From UBA2166 sp964463965 (lineage in GTDB: Bacteria; Nitrospirota; Nitrospiria; Nitrospirales; UBA2166), in contig CAYXED010000002.1 in the NCBI GenBank assembly GCA_964463965.1, positions 1 to 64,000 on the forward strand: a DNA stretch of 64,000 nucleotides. Reading direction: 5' to 3'. The notes beneath the pieces were generated by a model, which worked only from the letters and a program-made list of their open reading frames with translations, had not been told where the DNA came from and made no database searches. The translations under genes and the position numbers were made by a program. Below, piece by piece: positions 36,222-44,660 of this stretch (the first letter of the stretch is position 1; the number at the start of each line of letters is the position of its first letter).

Positions 36222-38051
36222 CTATCCGGATTGTTTGGCATACGCACTCTTTGCCTTCCGTAAAGCTTCAAGCTGGGTATGCATGTCTTGAGCAGGTCGG
36301 CCCTCCCGCTCTGCTATACGAACTTGACGAGTATGTTCACTAAACTGGTCATCAAGGTTTCTTGCTCTAATTTGTGTTACGCATTCACGAACTGCTCGTT
36401 CAATATCGCGTTCTTCAAATTCGAGAGGCTGTAGAGCCAAGCGAGAAATCAAAGGTTTGTATTCGAGGTTTTTTTCTCCAAATGACAGGATATGTTTGTT
36501 GATTTCAGCATATTTGTTTTCTGAAATTTCATGTATCCATAGAAATAATTTTTGATATTCACTGTCTCTCAACTCATGCGCTTGAAGGTCATCAAGCCAA
36601 TCCAGGTTAACCTTTCCTTGAACTATTAATTGGAGAAGCATTGTTTCAGCTTTTCCAGTTTGAGGGGATGGAGGTAACCCGGTCATGCGATTAATTGGTT
36701 TTACCTGTTTTCTAGAACCTGCAGAAGTGCCACGATATTGTGTGCGCAAAACTTGTTCGTCAATTCCAAGATGTTCTGCAATTTGCTTCAGATATAAACT
36801 TTGGTAACTGTCTGATGTTTTGGAAATAATTTTTAGCACGGAGTCGAGTTGTTTAATTTGGTTCTCAACGGAACGATCATTAACTTTAGAAAGGTTATGG
36901 CGAATTACGAAATCGACTAACGTTTCTCCTTGTTTTATTAATGTCTCAAAAGCTGCTGCACCTCCTTCTCTGACGACAGTGTCTGGATCAGATTCATCTG
37001 GGAGGGTAACAACATCAACAGAAATACCTCGTCCAGCAAAAATGTCGAGCATGTCTAGTGCAGCTGTACGTAGGGCTGCTTTAACACCGGCAGAGTCGGG
37101 GTCAAATACCAATTTTAGCTTTTTCGAAAACCGCTGTATCAAAGGTAGATGAGAGTCTGTCAGTGAAGTTCCAAGTGTTGCAACAACGTTTGATATTCCC
37201 ATTTGATGGAGAGAAATAACATCAAAGTATCCCTCAACTATCATAAGCGTATCGCTTTGGGTAGCAGCTGTTTTTGCTTTTTCCATAGCATAGAGCTGCT
37301 GGCTCTTATGAAAGAGAAGGGTTTCAGGAGAGTTGAGGTATTTAGGTTGTGTATTATTGAGAACACGTCCTCCGAAACCAATAACCCTGTATTGTAAGTC
37401 AAAAATTGGAAATATAATACGTTCACGAAAACGGTCATATACACCAGATTTTTTGTTATTAGCTTCAGCGTTTCTACGAATGGCAAGGCCAGCATCGACT
37501 AAATCGTCATCAGTCCACCCATGTGACCTCATAGCCTTGGAAAGGGAATCCCATGATGGGAGAGAAAGACCAAGGCGGAATTTTTTAATAGTTTCTTTGT
37601 CTATGGAGCGAGAATTTAAGTATTCACGGCCTTTTTTGCCAATTGAGTTGTCCCAGAGGCAATGCTCAAAGAACTTGGAGGCAGCTTCGTTAAGCTTTAG
37701 GAGAGAGTCCCGTCGTTGCGCTGTCTTATCTAGTTTTCCTTGAGGCAGGGTGGAAGGGATGAGTATCCCTAGACCATCAGCAATTTGTTTTACAGTGGAG
37801 ATAAAAGATTCACCATTGATTTTCATAATAAATGAAAATATATCTCCACCAGCTCCACAACCAAAACAATGAAACATCTGGCGTGATGGACTTACTGTAA
37901 ACGAAGGGGTTTTTTCACTGTGAAAAGGACATAGCCCTTTGAAGTTCTGGCCTGCCTTTTCGAGGTGAAGGTGTGCAGATATTATTTCAACAATATCCGC
38001 ACGCTCCCTAATGTTTCGAATAATATCTTCAGGGATGGCTTGTTGACTCAC
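36222..38051 (-). CDS. dnaG: DNA primase
   Basis: A 609-residue primase making RNA primers for DNA replication. The N-terminal CHC2 zinc finger has Cys41, His44, Cys62 and Cys65 (CPFH, CFGC). The TOPRIM catalytic core shows VEGYFDVISLHQMG near residue 260 and the acidic DPDSAG motif. The C-terminal helicase-binding domain is present, giving the usual length. Two GTG starts are possible; I choose 38051 because AGGAG stands five bases before it. It is the first gene of a dnaG-rpoD-tRNA unit, a shortened form of the macromolecular-synthesis operon without rpsU. Confidence 0.93.
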   Translation of the reverse strand: MSQQAIPEDIIRNIRERADIVEIISAHLHLEKAGQNFKGLCPFHSEKTPSFTVSPSRQMFHCFGCGAGGDIFSFIMKINGESFISTVKQIADGLGILIPSTLPQGKLDKTAQRRDSLLKLNEAASKFFEHCLWDNSIGKKGREYLNSRSIDKETIKKFRLGLSLPSWDSLSKAMRSHGWTDDDLVDAGLAIRRNAEANNKKSGVYDRFRERIIFPIFDLQYRVIGFGGRVLNNTQPKYLNSPETLLFHKSQQLYAMEKAKTAATQSDTLMIVEGYFDVISLHQMGISNVVATLGTSLTDSHLPLIQRFSKKLKLVFDPDSAGVKAALRTAALDMLDIFAGRGISVDVVTLPDESDPDTVVREGGAAAFETLIKQGETLVDFVIRHNLSKVNDRSVENQIKQLDSVLKIISKTSDSYQSLYLKQIAEHLGIDEQVLRTQYRGTSAGSRKQVKPINRMTGLPPSPQTGKAETMLLQLIVQGKVNLDWLDDLQAHELRDSEYQKLFLWIHEISENKYAEINKHILSFGEKNLEYKPLISRLALQPLEFEERDIERAVRECVTQIRARNLDDQFSEHTRQVRIAEREGRPAQDMHTQLEALRKAKSAYAKQSG

Positions 38052-38099
38052 TGACACTCCTATCCCTAGTGTGTACTAGCATACGCGTCGAACCGCGAG

Positions 38100-38129
38100 A
38101 TGATACCAAGTGAGAAACTTTGCTGTCAA
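38100..38129 (-). promoter_or_regulatory. Sigma70-type promoter of dnaG-rpoD
   Basis: On the minus strand a perfect TTGACA (38129-38124), 18 bases, then TATCAT (38105-38100), five of six matches. Transcription would start near 38093, 40 bases before dnaG. The -35 lies in a perfect seven-pair inverted repeat (38118-38136, five-base loop). Confidence 0.5.
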
Positions 38130-38136
38130 AGCAAAG

Positions 38137-38299
38137 CAAGTCATATAACCCAGGTGAGCGTATGGATTAAATAATTTCCTGTTCATAGAAGAAAGTTTTA
38201 AAATTTATTCAGCCCGCTAGGAGATAAAAACACGCTCTATAGTTTATATCTTGCTCAGATTATGGTGTGTTAGCATAGTACCCATGGTCTAAAGTAAAT
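38137..38299. other. Intergenic stretch between the his/HIT operon end and the dnaG promoter
   Basis: AT-rich spacer with no reading frame or stable GC-rich hairpin with a T tract that I can identify. Both flanking units run in the same minus direction, so a terminator for the long his transcript is expected here, but none is evident by eye; Rho-dependent termination is a possibility. Confidence 0.4.
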
Positions 38300-38644
38300 T
38301 TAGCCAGGAGGCCATCCCATATGCCGACCTCCAAGCACATGAAAATGAATATGGTTCACCGTTTGTCCACCATGCTCCCCAGTATTTAAAACATACCGGT
38401 AGCCTTGATCGCGTATGCCTGTCAGTGATGTAACTTTCTGACAAAGGCATATAAGATCTCCAAACAAATTAGAGTTTTCTTCCCCAAGATCCTTTGCTGA
38501 TGTGATGTGCTGTTTTGGTACAACAAGCACGTGGGTTGGGGCTTGTGGGTTTATATCGTTGAAGGCAACACCAATGGAATTTTCTAGTAAAAAAATTCCA
38601 CGGTCTGTGTTAGAAATTAGACGGCAGAATATGCAATTATCCAT
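38300..38644 (-). CDS. HIT family protein (HINT-like nucleotide hydrolase)
   Basis: A 114-residue protein with the histidine triad HIHFH at residues 98-102, the nucleophile motif of purine nucleoside phosphoramidases. Cys4 and Cys7 (CIFC) form half of the zinc site often seen in this subfamily, and NPQAPTHVLVVPKQHI is a clear family segment. The ATG at 38644 is preceded by GAGGG five bases upstream. It is the last gene of the his operon, eight bases after hisIE; a HIT gene beside hisIE is a frequent arrangement, although its link to histidine synthesis is not understood. Confidence 0.9.
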   Translation of the reverse strand: MDNCIFCRLISNTDRGIFLLENSIGVAFNDINPQAPTHVLVVPKQHITSAKDLGEENSNLFGDLICLCQKVTSLTGIRDQGYRYVLNTGEHGGQTVNHIHFHVLGGRHMGWPPG

Positions 38645-38652
38645 GTGTACCC

Positions 38653-39324
38653 TCACTCTTTTGTTTTTTTGTACCCTGAAATTCCATATCGATTAGCAAG
38701 TTCGTGATAAATCTCTTGGGGAGAAATTTCATGATATCCTAAAACAATAAGCACATGAAACAGCAGGTCAGTAGTTTCTGCAATGATCTCACTTTTATCT
38801 AGATTTTTTGAACCAAGAATCACTTCTCCTGCTTCCTCTGTGATCTTTTTTAGAATTCTGTCTTGGCCTTTTTGCATCAGTGAAGATACATATGATTCGT
38901 CGTTAGGATGTTTTCGCCGACTTACGATTACGTCATATAGCCGGTCAATAACGCCTCCCCTTGTATTGAGGGAGGAGAGGCTTGAGTCTGCATCTAGTGT
39001 AGGCCACGCTTGTGAGAAGAAACATGACTGTTCTCCGGTATGGCAGACGGGGCCCTTCGGTTCGACCTTCAGTAGCAATGTATCCTGATCACAATCAATA
39101 AAAATCTGTTGTACTTGTTGATAATTACCTGAGGTGGCGCCTTTTTCCCATAGCTCTTGACGTGATCTACTCCAAAAATGTACCCGCCCAGTCTCAAGTG
39201 TTTTTTCCAAAGCCTCGCGGTTCATGTAGCCAACCATCAAAACAGTGCCATCTCTCCAATCCTGGAGAATTGCAGGAATTAGTTCATTTGTATCAAATTT
39301 AATTGTTTGAAAATCAATAGCCAT
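38653..39324 (-). CDS. hisIE: Bifunctional phosphoribosyl-AMP cyclohydrolase / phosphoribosyl-ATP pyrophosphatase
   Basis: A 223-residue fusion catalysing steps two and three of histidine synthesis. The HisI domain (residues 1-110) has LMVGYMNREAL, the metal-site segment FIDCDQDTLLL and Cys-His in GPVCHTGEQSCFF. The HisE domain (about 115-215) has the helical metal-binding motif KITEEAGEVILG and ETTDLLFHVLIVL. The fusion is common in proteobacteria and several other phyla. It follows hisF by six bases. Confidence 0.93.
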   Translation of the reverse strand: MAIDFQTIKFDTNELIPAILQDWRDGTVLMVGYMNREALEKTLETGRVHFWSRSRQELWEKGATSGNYQQVQQIFIDCDQDTLLLKVEPKGPVCHTGEQSCFFSQAWPTLDADSSLSSLNTRGGVIDRLYDVIVSRRKHPNDESYVSSLMQKGQDRILKKITEEAGEVILGSKNLDKSEIIAETTDLLFHVLIVLGYHEISPQEIYHELANRYGISGYKKTKE

Positions 39325-39330
39325 GATTAA

Positions 39331-40128
39331 TTATGGTTCATCTAAACGAACAGTGATGGCGTGTGAACGAAGATATGTTTTAGCTTCTTGGATTGTATGT
39401 TGACCATAATGAAAAATTGATGCGACTAAGACAGCATCAGCTTTTCCTTGAGCCAAGCCTTCAAGCAAATGGGATAAGCTTCCAGCTCCTCCTGAGGCAA
39501 TGACTGGAATAGAGACGGCTTCAGAAACTTCGGCCGTGAGTTCTACATCATAACCTTCTCCGGTACCGTCCTTATCCATGCTTGTAAGAAGAATTTCACC
39601 GGCACCATTTTTTTCAACTGTTTTTGCCCACTCGATAACATCTAGGCCGCTTGGTTTTCGTCCACCATGTGTAAAAACTTCCCACGATGGGTCTGTTATG
39701 TCCTTGTCATTTTGGTTGAGTTGTACTTTCCGCTTGGCATCGATGGCCACAACGATGCACTGCGTACCAAACCGTCCAGCTGCTTCTTGCACCAACGTAG
39801 GATTATTCACCGCAGCAGTATTGATGCTCACTTTATCAGCTCCAGCTTGTAGCAACGAACGAATATCATCTAGGGTTTGGATTCCTCCTCCAACGGTCAG
39901 AGGCATAAAGACTTGCTCTGCTGTTTTCTTTACTATGTTGATCATTGTCGATCTGCCCTCATATGAGGCTGTAATATCAAGGAAGCATAGTTCATCAGCT
40001 CCATCACGGTCATATGCGCCTGCTACTTCTACAGGGTCTCCGGCATCTCGAAGGTTTTGAAAAGAAACACCTTTTACGACACGCCCGTCCTTGACATCAA
40101 GACAAGGAATAATACGTTTTGCAATCAT
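39331..40128 (-). CDS. hisF: Imidazole glycerol phosphate synthase, cyclase subunit
   Basis: A 265-residue TIM barrel that closes the imidazole ring using ammonia delivered by HisH. Asp11 in IIPCLDVKDGRVVKG and the aspartate in VVAIDAKR near residue 130 are the two catalytic acids. Phosphate-binding loops are GGIQT and ASGGAGS. The insert between strands 4 and 5 includes WEVFTHGGRK, typical of HisF. It follows hisA by 23 bases. Confidence 0.95.
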   Translation of the reverse strand: MIAKRIIPCLDVKDGRVVKGVSFQNLRDAGDPVEVAGAYDRDGADELCFLDITASYEGRSTMINIVKKTAEQVFMPLTVGGGIQTLDDIRSLLQAGADKVSINTAAVNNPTLVQEAAGRFGTQCIVVAIDAKRKVQLNQNDKDITDPSWEVFTHGGRKPSGLDVIEWAKTVEKNGAGEILLTSMDKDGTGEGYDVELTAEVSEAVSIPVIASGGAGSLSHLLEGLAQGKADAVLVASIFHYGQHTIQEAKTYLRSHAITVRLDEP

Positions 40129-40151
40129 GTGTAGTGTATCTAAGGGCTTTA

Positions 40152-40883
40152 TTATAGAGAGTCTGGGTTAAGCTCTCGAAGTGCTTCTCGAAGATCAAGG
40201 TTTCCATCATAGAGCGCCTTTCCAATGATAACGCCAGCAACTGCTGGAACGTCAGAGTGTAGCGCGCGAAGATCGTCAATGCTAGAGATGCCACCGGAGA
40301 CAATAATAGGAGTTTCTGTCGACATTACGATATTCTGAATGGCTTCGATATTGGGGCCAGTTTTCATACCATCCCTACTTATGTCAGTGAATACGACTGA
40401 GGCTAGTGAACAGTCTGCTAGATCATCTAAAATCATTAAAGGAGTGATAGTCGATTGCTCTATCCAACCTTGTGATGCGACATAGCCATCTTTCGCATCG
40501 AGGCTGATAATGACACGATTTGGGTAACGAGTGCAGGCCTCTTTGACGAGTTTTGGCTCTTTAACAGCGGCAGTACCCAGAATCACCCATTGTGCCCCCA
40601 TATCGAAGTAAGCGCTAAGTGTATCAAGGTCGCGGATACCTCCGCCTACTTCAATGGGAATCTTTAGTTCAGAAACAATAGTTTGTACTTCTTTCATGTG
40701 GGATGGCTTGCCATTAACTGCTCCATTAAGATCAACAAGATGAAGCCTCTCTGCCCCTTGCTCTTCCCATTCCAAGGCCACTTTTAGAGGATCATCAGAG
40801 TATATGGTTTCAGCGTTTAGGTCCCCTTGGCGTAAGCGTACACAGCGTCCATCTTTTAGGTCAATGGCGGGAATAATTATCAT
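40152..40883 (-). CDS. hisA: ProFAR isomerase HisA
   Basis: A 243-residue TIM barrel isomerase for step four of histidine synthesis. Asp8 in IIIPAIDLKDGRCVRLRQG is the catalytic acid, and the second acid lies in VFTDISRDG near residue 168. Phosphate loops EVGGGIR and VSGGISS are intact. The ATG at 40883 is the family start; a TTG one codon upstream is open. It begins four bases from the stop of the inserted lipoprotein gene. Confidence 0.94.
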   Translation of the reverse strand: MIIIPAIDLKDGRCVRLRQGDLNAETIYSDDPLKVALEWEEQGAERLHLVDLNGAVNGKPSHMKEVQTIVSELKIPIEVGGGIRDLDTLSAYFDMGAQWVILGTAAVKEPKLVKEACTRYPNRVIISLDAKDGYVASQGWIEQSTITPLMILDDLADCSLASVVFTDISRDGMKTGPNIEAIQNIVMSTETPIIVSGGISSIDDLRALHSDVPAVAGVIIGKALYDGNLDLREALRELNPDSL

Positions 40884-40887
40884 CAAA

Positions 40888-41553
40888 TCACTCTTTCCAT
40901 TTTGCTAAGACTTGGTTTACTCCGTCTGTAGCTAATTCTTCTGCCGTGAGCCAACGACGTCGTTGGAGAAAGCCCTGAAGATCTGATGTCATAGGACGTT
41001 GTGTTTCAAAAAAGTGTGCTTCCCAGAGCGTTTTTCCATCAAGCACGCTTACTAGTTTGGCCTTAAATCCAACGGTCGCCGGTTCCTTTACCCCTAGGGC
41101 ATTGCCTACACGATCACGATATTGGGTAATGCTACCAAGAAGCAGAGTTTTTGCCGATAGGGACTTGCCTATTTTTCTTGCAACTGTATATGAGGGGTCT
41201 GTGTCAAAGTCAGGGATTGTAAAATTGCTGGATGCCTTTTCAAAGTTGTCCATTGAAACGATAGAGGAATCAAACTTCTTGCTCAAAACCTTGTAGAAAA
41301 GTTTTGTCACGGTGGAAGTAGCAGTTGGAGTAACAGAGCTATTGCTTAGCATAAACTGGCCTTCAGATGCCTTAGGGGTATCCAACTGAAAATTGAAAAT
41401 TGCAATTGGTGTAATGTCCTCCGTATAAAATGAAGGTGAAGCTACAATCTGAACCGAGCCTGGACTGCATGCCGAAAGAGCAATAAAAACTCCAGTAGCT
41501 GCAAGAGCTCTTAGTTGATATGTAAAAAGTTTTTGAGAATTTTCATGCCCCAT
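40888..41553 (-). CDS. Conserved lipoprotein of unknown function inside the his operon
   Basis: A 221-residue protein with a lipoprotein signal: hydrophobic LALAATGVFIALSAC-like stretch and lipobox LSAC with Cys29. The mature part has an alpha/beta pattern like that of outer-membrane-associated GNA1162/CsgG-type lipoproteins: PIAIFNFQLD at the start, a serine and threonine-rich loop, LFYKVLSKKFDSSIVS, AKTLLLGSITQYRDRVG and a closing FKAKLVSVLDGKTLWEA strand pair. I offer that only as a fold resemblance. It sits between hisH and hisA, overlapping hisH by 43 bases and ending four bases before hisA, so it is co-translated with histidine genes although it is exported. Confidence 0.7.
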   Translation of the reverse strand: MGHENSQKLFTYQLRALAATGVFIALSACSPGSVQIVASPSFYTEDITPIAIFNFQLDTPKASEGQFMLSNSSVTPTATSTVTKLFYKVLSKKFDSSIVSMDNFEKASSNFTIPDFDTDPSYTVARKIGKSLSAKTLLLGSITQYRDRVGNALGVKEPATVGFKAKLVSVLDGKTLWEAHFFETQRPMTSDLQGFLQRRRWLTAEELATDGVNQVLAKWKE

Positions 41554-42134
41554 CTTTGGCTCTTTTCAGGGTGGAATTGACAGGCAAATAGATTATCTTT
41601 CCAAATTCCAGAGGCAAACGGGGTTCCATAGTTGGTGGTAGTACTAATGAGTGTCTTATCATCAGGTTCAACATAATACGAATGTACAAAGTAAACATAA
41701 GATCCGTCTGGGATTCCTTTAAACAGTGGAGTTGGGCCCGTAAATCTTATTTGATTCCAACCCATATGAGGAACCTTCATGCTCTTATCTGTCGAGCAAA
41801 ATCTCACCACGCGTCCCTCTAAAATATCAAGACCTTTATGTTCCCCAAATTCTTCACTTTTTGTGAAAAGGAGTTGCAGTCCGAGACAAATACCAAGAAA
41901 TGGTTTTCCAGATTGAATGGTTTTTCTAACTGATGGCGTTAGTCCAAACTTAGAAAGGTTTCGCATGCAATCGCCGAATGCACCTACGCCAGGAAGAACG
42001 ACATGACTTGCATCATCTATTACTTGAGGGCTTCGTGTAATGGTTGCAGAACATCCAATCGTTTCAAAGGCCTTTTGAACACTTCTAAGGTTTCCCATTT
42101 CATAATCTATAATCGCGACAGTTGATTGGCTCAT
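41511..42134 (-). CDS. hisH: Imidazole glycerol phosphate synthase, glutaminase subunit
   Basis: A 207-residue class I glutamine amidotransferase that supplies ammonia to HisF. The triad is Cys83 in GICLGLQLL and His188/Glu190 in QFHPEKSQ. The start STVAIIDYEMGNLRSV and the oxyanion segment LPGVGAFGDCM are typical. It begins directly after hisB with no spacer and its end overlaps the inserted lipoprotein gene. Confidence 0.95.
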   Translation of the reverse strand: MSQSTVAIIDYEMGNLRSVQKAFETIGCSATITRSPQVIDDASHVVLPGVGAFGDCMRNLSKFGLTPSVRKTIQSGKPFLGICLGLQLLFTKSEEFGEHKGLDILEGRVVRFCSTDKSMKVPHMGWNQIRFTGPTPLFKGIPDGSYVYFVHSYYVEPDDKTLISTTTNYGTPFASGIWKDNLFACQFHPEKSQRWGMKILKNFLHIN

Positions 42135-42725
42135 TTAGAGCGTGCCTTTTGTTGAGGGAATTCCTTGTATTCTCTCATTGACGGCAATTGCATGCTCTAT
42201 TGCCTTTGCAGTACCTTTGAAGGCGGCTTCCAAAATGTGATGAGAGTTGCGGCCATAAGGAACAGTGATATGCAAGGTGATTGCAGCATTGACAACAAAT
42301 GCACGAAAAAATTCTTCAAATAGATTGAGATCAAGATTTTTGATTCGTGTTTGTGGCAGAGGAACTTGGTAGAGAAGATAGGGTCTGCCACTGATGTCGA
42401 GTGCAATCTGCGCTAAAGATTCATCAAGGGGCACAGCTGCAGATGCAAACCGACGGATACCTTTTTTTTCACCTAGGGCTTCGTGAAAAGCACTACCTAA
42501 TGTTATGCCAATATCTTCGATGAGGTGGTGATCATCAATATGCGTGTCACCAGAGGCTTTAACTGTTAGGTTGATCAGGGAGTGCTTTGCCAAAATGGTT
42601 AGCATATGGTCAAGAAAAGGTATTGTTGTGTCTATTTGACTAACTCCATCTCCATCGAGAAAAATATCCACCGTAATATTTGTTTCTGCTGTCTTTCGCT
42701 CTAGATGAGCTTGGCGTAATGGCAT
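42135..42725 (-). CDS. hisB: Imidazoleglycerol-phosphate dehydratase
   Basis: A 196-residue single-function dehydratase for step six of histidine synthesis. The two manganese-binding histidine clusters are seen as DDHHLIEDIG and NSHHILEAAFK, and FLDHML is the third site. There is no histidinol-phosphatase domain, so that step needs a separate enzyme. The ATG at 42725 gives the standard start PLRQAHLERKTAETN; a TTG at 42749 would overlap hisD. It lies four bases after hisD. Confidence 0.94.
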   Translation of the reverse strand: MPLRQAHLERKTAETNITVDIFLDGDGVSQIDTTIPFLDHMLTILAKHSLINLTVKASGDTHIDDHHLIEDIGITLGSAFHEALGEKKGIRRFASAAVPLDESLAQIALDISGRPYLLYQVPLPQTRIKNLDLNLFEEFFRAFVVNAAITLHITVPYGRNSHHILEAAFKGTAKAIEHAIAVNERIQGIPSTKGTL

Positions 42726-42729
42726 AGTT

Positions 42730-44013
42730 TTATCCCGTTCGGATTTCAACGCATCGTGCGTGTGCAGTCAGACCTTCCATGTTTGCTGCCCTGACTACGT
42801 GATCTTTGGCTTTTAATAAATCACCTTTTCCATAAGAGACAAAATTCACCCATTTCATGTAGTCCTGAACTGACAGGCCAGAAGAAAATCGTGCGGTGCC
42901 ACCAGTTGGAAGAACATGATTGGGGCCTGCAATGTAATCTCCAATTGCTGGAGGAGTTTGTTCTCCAAGGAAAACAACTCCAGTATGCCTAATTTTTTCA
43001 ATCATCTCAAAAGGGGCATCAACATGGAGACCTAAGTGTTCAGGAGCAATGAGGTTTGAAATCTCAATGGCATGATTCATATCCTGTGCAACGATAATTG
43101 TACCACGGCGGTTTAATGCTCTAGTTGCAATCGTTCGTCTTGACAAAGTTTTGAGTTGTTTCTCAACATGGCGAAGAACAGCATTTGCAAGCGTTTTGGA
43201 TGGCGTAACGAGAACTACTGTAGCTGCCTCATCATGTTCTGCCTCACAAAGTAAGTCTGCTGAGACATATTCAGCTTTCGCATCCGCATCTGCGATAATC
43301 AAAATTTCACTTGGGCCGGCTATGCTATCAATCCCAACATGGCCAAATACTAGACGTTTGGCAGTTGCAACGTAAGCATTACCTGGGCCAACTATCTTAT
43401 CTACCTTTGGAATGGTTTTAGTGCCGTATGCCATGGCGCCTATAGCTTGAACGCCACCAATGCTATACAACTCGTCTACTCCGGCAATATCAGCAGCGAC
43501 CAAAAGGTGTGGGCTTATTTCGCCTTTCTGGGATGGTGTGCACATTACAATGCGTTTTACTCCTGCAACTTTAGCTGGAATTGCATTCATTAGGGCAGAG
43601 GATGGGTAGACTGCTTTTCCTCCAGGCACATACAATCCAACGCTATCGAGGGCAACACTGACTCGGCCAAGCTTTATGCCCCCATCTTGATACATAATGG
43701 TATTGGGCTCCTGGCGTTCATGAAATGTTCGTATGCGTTGAGCCATGTGCCGTAATGTGTCACCCTCATCCTTGCGTATGTGGTAATAAGCACCCTTAAT
43801 TTGTTCTTCGCTGATGCGGAATTCGGCTGGCTTGATATTCGCGCGGTCGTATTGCAGCGTGTAGCGGGCGATGGCTTTGTCACCTGTTCGTTGCACAGCT
43901 TGCAAAATTCTTTTTACCGATGCTTCGGCTGCTGGAGTAGCCAACTGTGATCGGTTATAGAGCCTCTGAAGTGCTGATTTAAATCTCCGATCGGAAAAAG
44001 AAATCAATTTCAT
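42730..44013 (-). CDS. hisD: Histidinol dehydrogenase
   Basis: A 427-residue NAD-dependent zinc enzyme performing the last two oxidations to histidine. Recognisable segments are YVPGGKAVYPSSALMNAIPAKVAGV, GNAYVATAKRLV, the zinc-site and catalytic region EAEHDEAATVVLVTPS, APEHLGLHV and GPNHVLPTGGTARF. The start overlaps the hisG stop by four bases (ATGA). The hisC gene usually found next in the operon is absent; hisB follows immediately. Confidence 0.95.
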   Translation of the reverse strand: MKLISFSDRRFKSALQRLYNRSQLATPAAEASVKRILQAVQRTGDKAIARYTLQYDRANIKPAEFRISEEQIKGAYYHIRKDEGDTLRHMAQRIRTFHERQEPNTIMYQDGGIKLGRVSVALDSVGLYVPGGKAVYPSSALMNAIPAKVAGVKRIVMCTPSQKGEISPHLLVAADIAGVDELYSIGGVQAIGAMAYGTKTIPKVDKIVGPGNAYVATAKRLVFGHVGIDSIAGPSEILIIADADAKAEYVSADLLCEAEHDEAATVVLVTPSKTLANAVLRHVEKQLKTLSRRTIATRALNRRGTIIVAQDMNHAIEISNLIAPEHLGLHVDAPFEMIEKIRHTGVVFLGEQTPPAIGDYIAGPNHVLPTGGTARFSSGLSVQDYMKWVNFVSYGKGDLLKAKDHVVRAANMEGLTAHARCVEIRTG

Positions 44014-44660
44014 AACGACCCTCGCTGTACCTCATCTTTGAGGAGATTGATCAAGTTGAACACACGCTGGTGTTTGAGCGCAAGGCTTGCTCTATTCACA
44101 ATCAGGCGTGCGCTTGATTCGGCTACCGTTTCTATGGGAACTAACTTATGAGCTTCAAGGGTTTTGCCAGTGGAAACTAGATCAACAATGCGTTCAGAAA
44201 GCCCCACCAATGGGGCTAGTTCAATCGATCCATATAGTTTTACTACCTCCACAGGCAGTCCTTTTTGACTAAAATATCGTTCCGTAATGTTTGGATATTT
44301 TGTCGCAATTCTGCAAGAGATATTAGGTCTTTCTTGTGAGGGTGTTTTCTGTGGGCCAGCAAGTACAACTTTACATTTACCAAACTTCAGATCCAGTGGC
44401 TCGTACACGTCAGAAGACTGCTCTAGAAGTACATCTTTCCCTGCAATGCCTACGTCCGCTGATCCATGTTCAACGTAGGTAGGTACATCGGTGGGACGGA
44501 TAATCAAAAAAGTCATATCTCCTGAGGTACTCTCAAATATTAGGCTTCGTGAGTCTGTGGGTTGAGTTGGAACAGAAATTCCAACGCGAGACAAAAGATT
44601 AATAGCAGGCGACAATAATTTTCCTTTGGATAGCGCTACTGTCAATCCTTTACGCATCAT
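44010..44660 (-). CDS. hisG: ATP phosphoribosyltransferase, short form
   Basis: A 216-residue enzyme for the first step of histidine synthesis, joining ATP and PRPP. It has the two-lobed catalytic core (TVALSKGKLL, ADVGIAGKDVLLE, a TKYPNITERYF phosphate-loop region and VELAPLVGL-like SIELAPLVGLSERIVDLVSTGKTL) and stops where the long form would continue into its ACT-like regulatory domain. Short HisG is inactive without HisZ, which is encoded at 29867-30886. The start is one of two adjacent ATGs (44660, 44657) overlapping the murA stop, so expression is coupled to murA. The frame is open further upstream inside murA. Confidence 0.93.
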   Translation of the reverse strand: MMRKGLTVALSKGKLLSPAINLLSRVGISVPTQPTDSRSLIFESTSGDMTFLIIRPTDVPTYVEHGSADVGIAGKDVLLEQSSDVYEPLDLKFGKCKVVLAGPQKTPSQERPNISCRIATKYPNITERYFSQKGLPVEVVKLYGSIELAPLVGLSERIVDLVSTGKTLEAHKLVPIETVAESSARLIVNRASLALKHQRVFNLINLLKDEVQRGSL

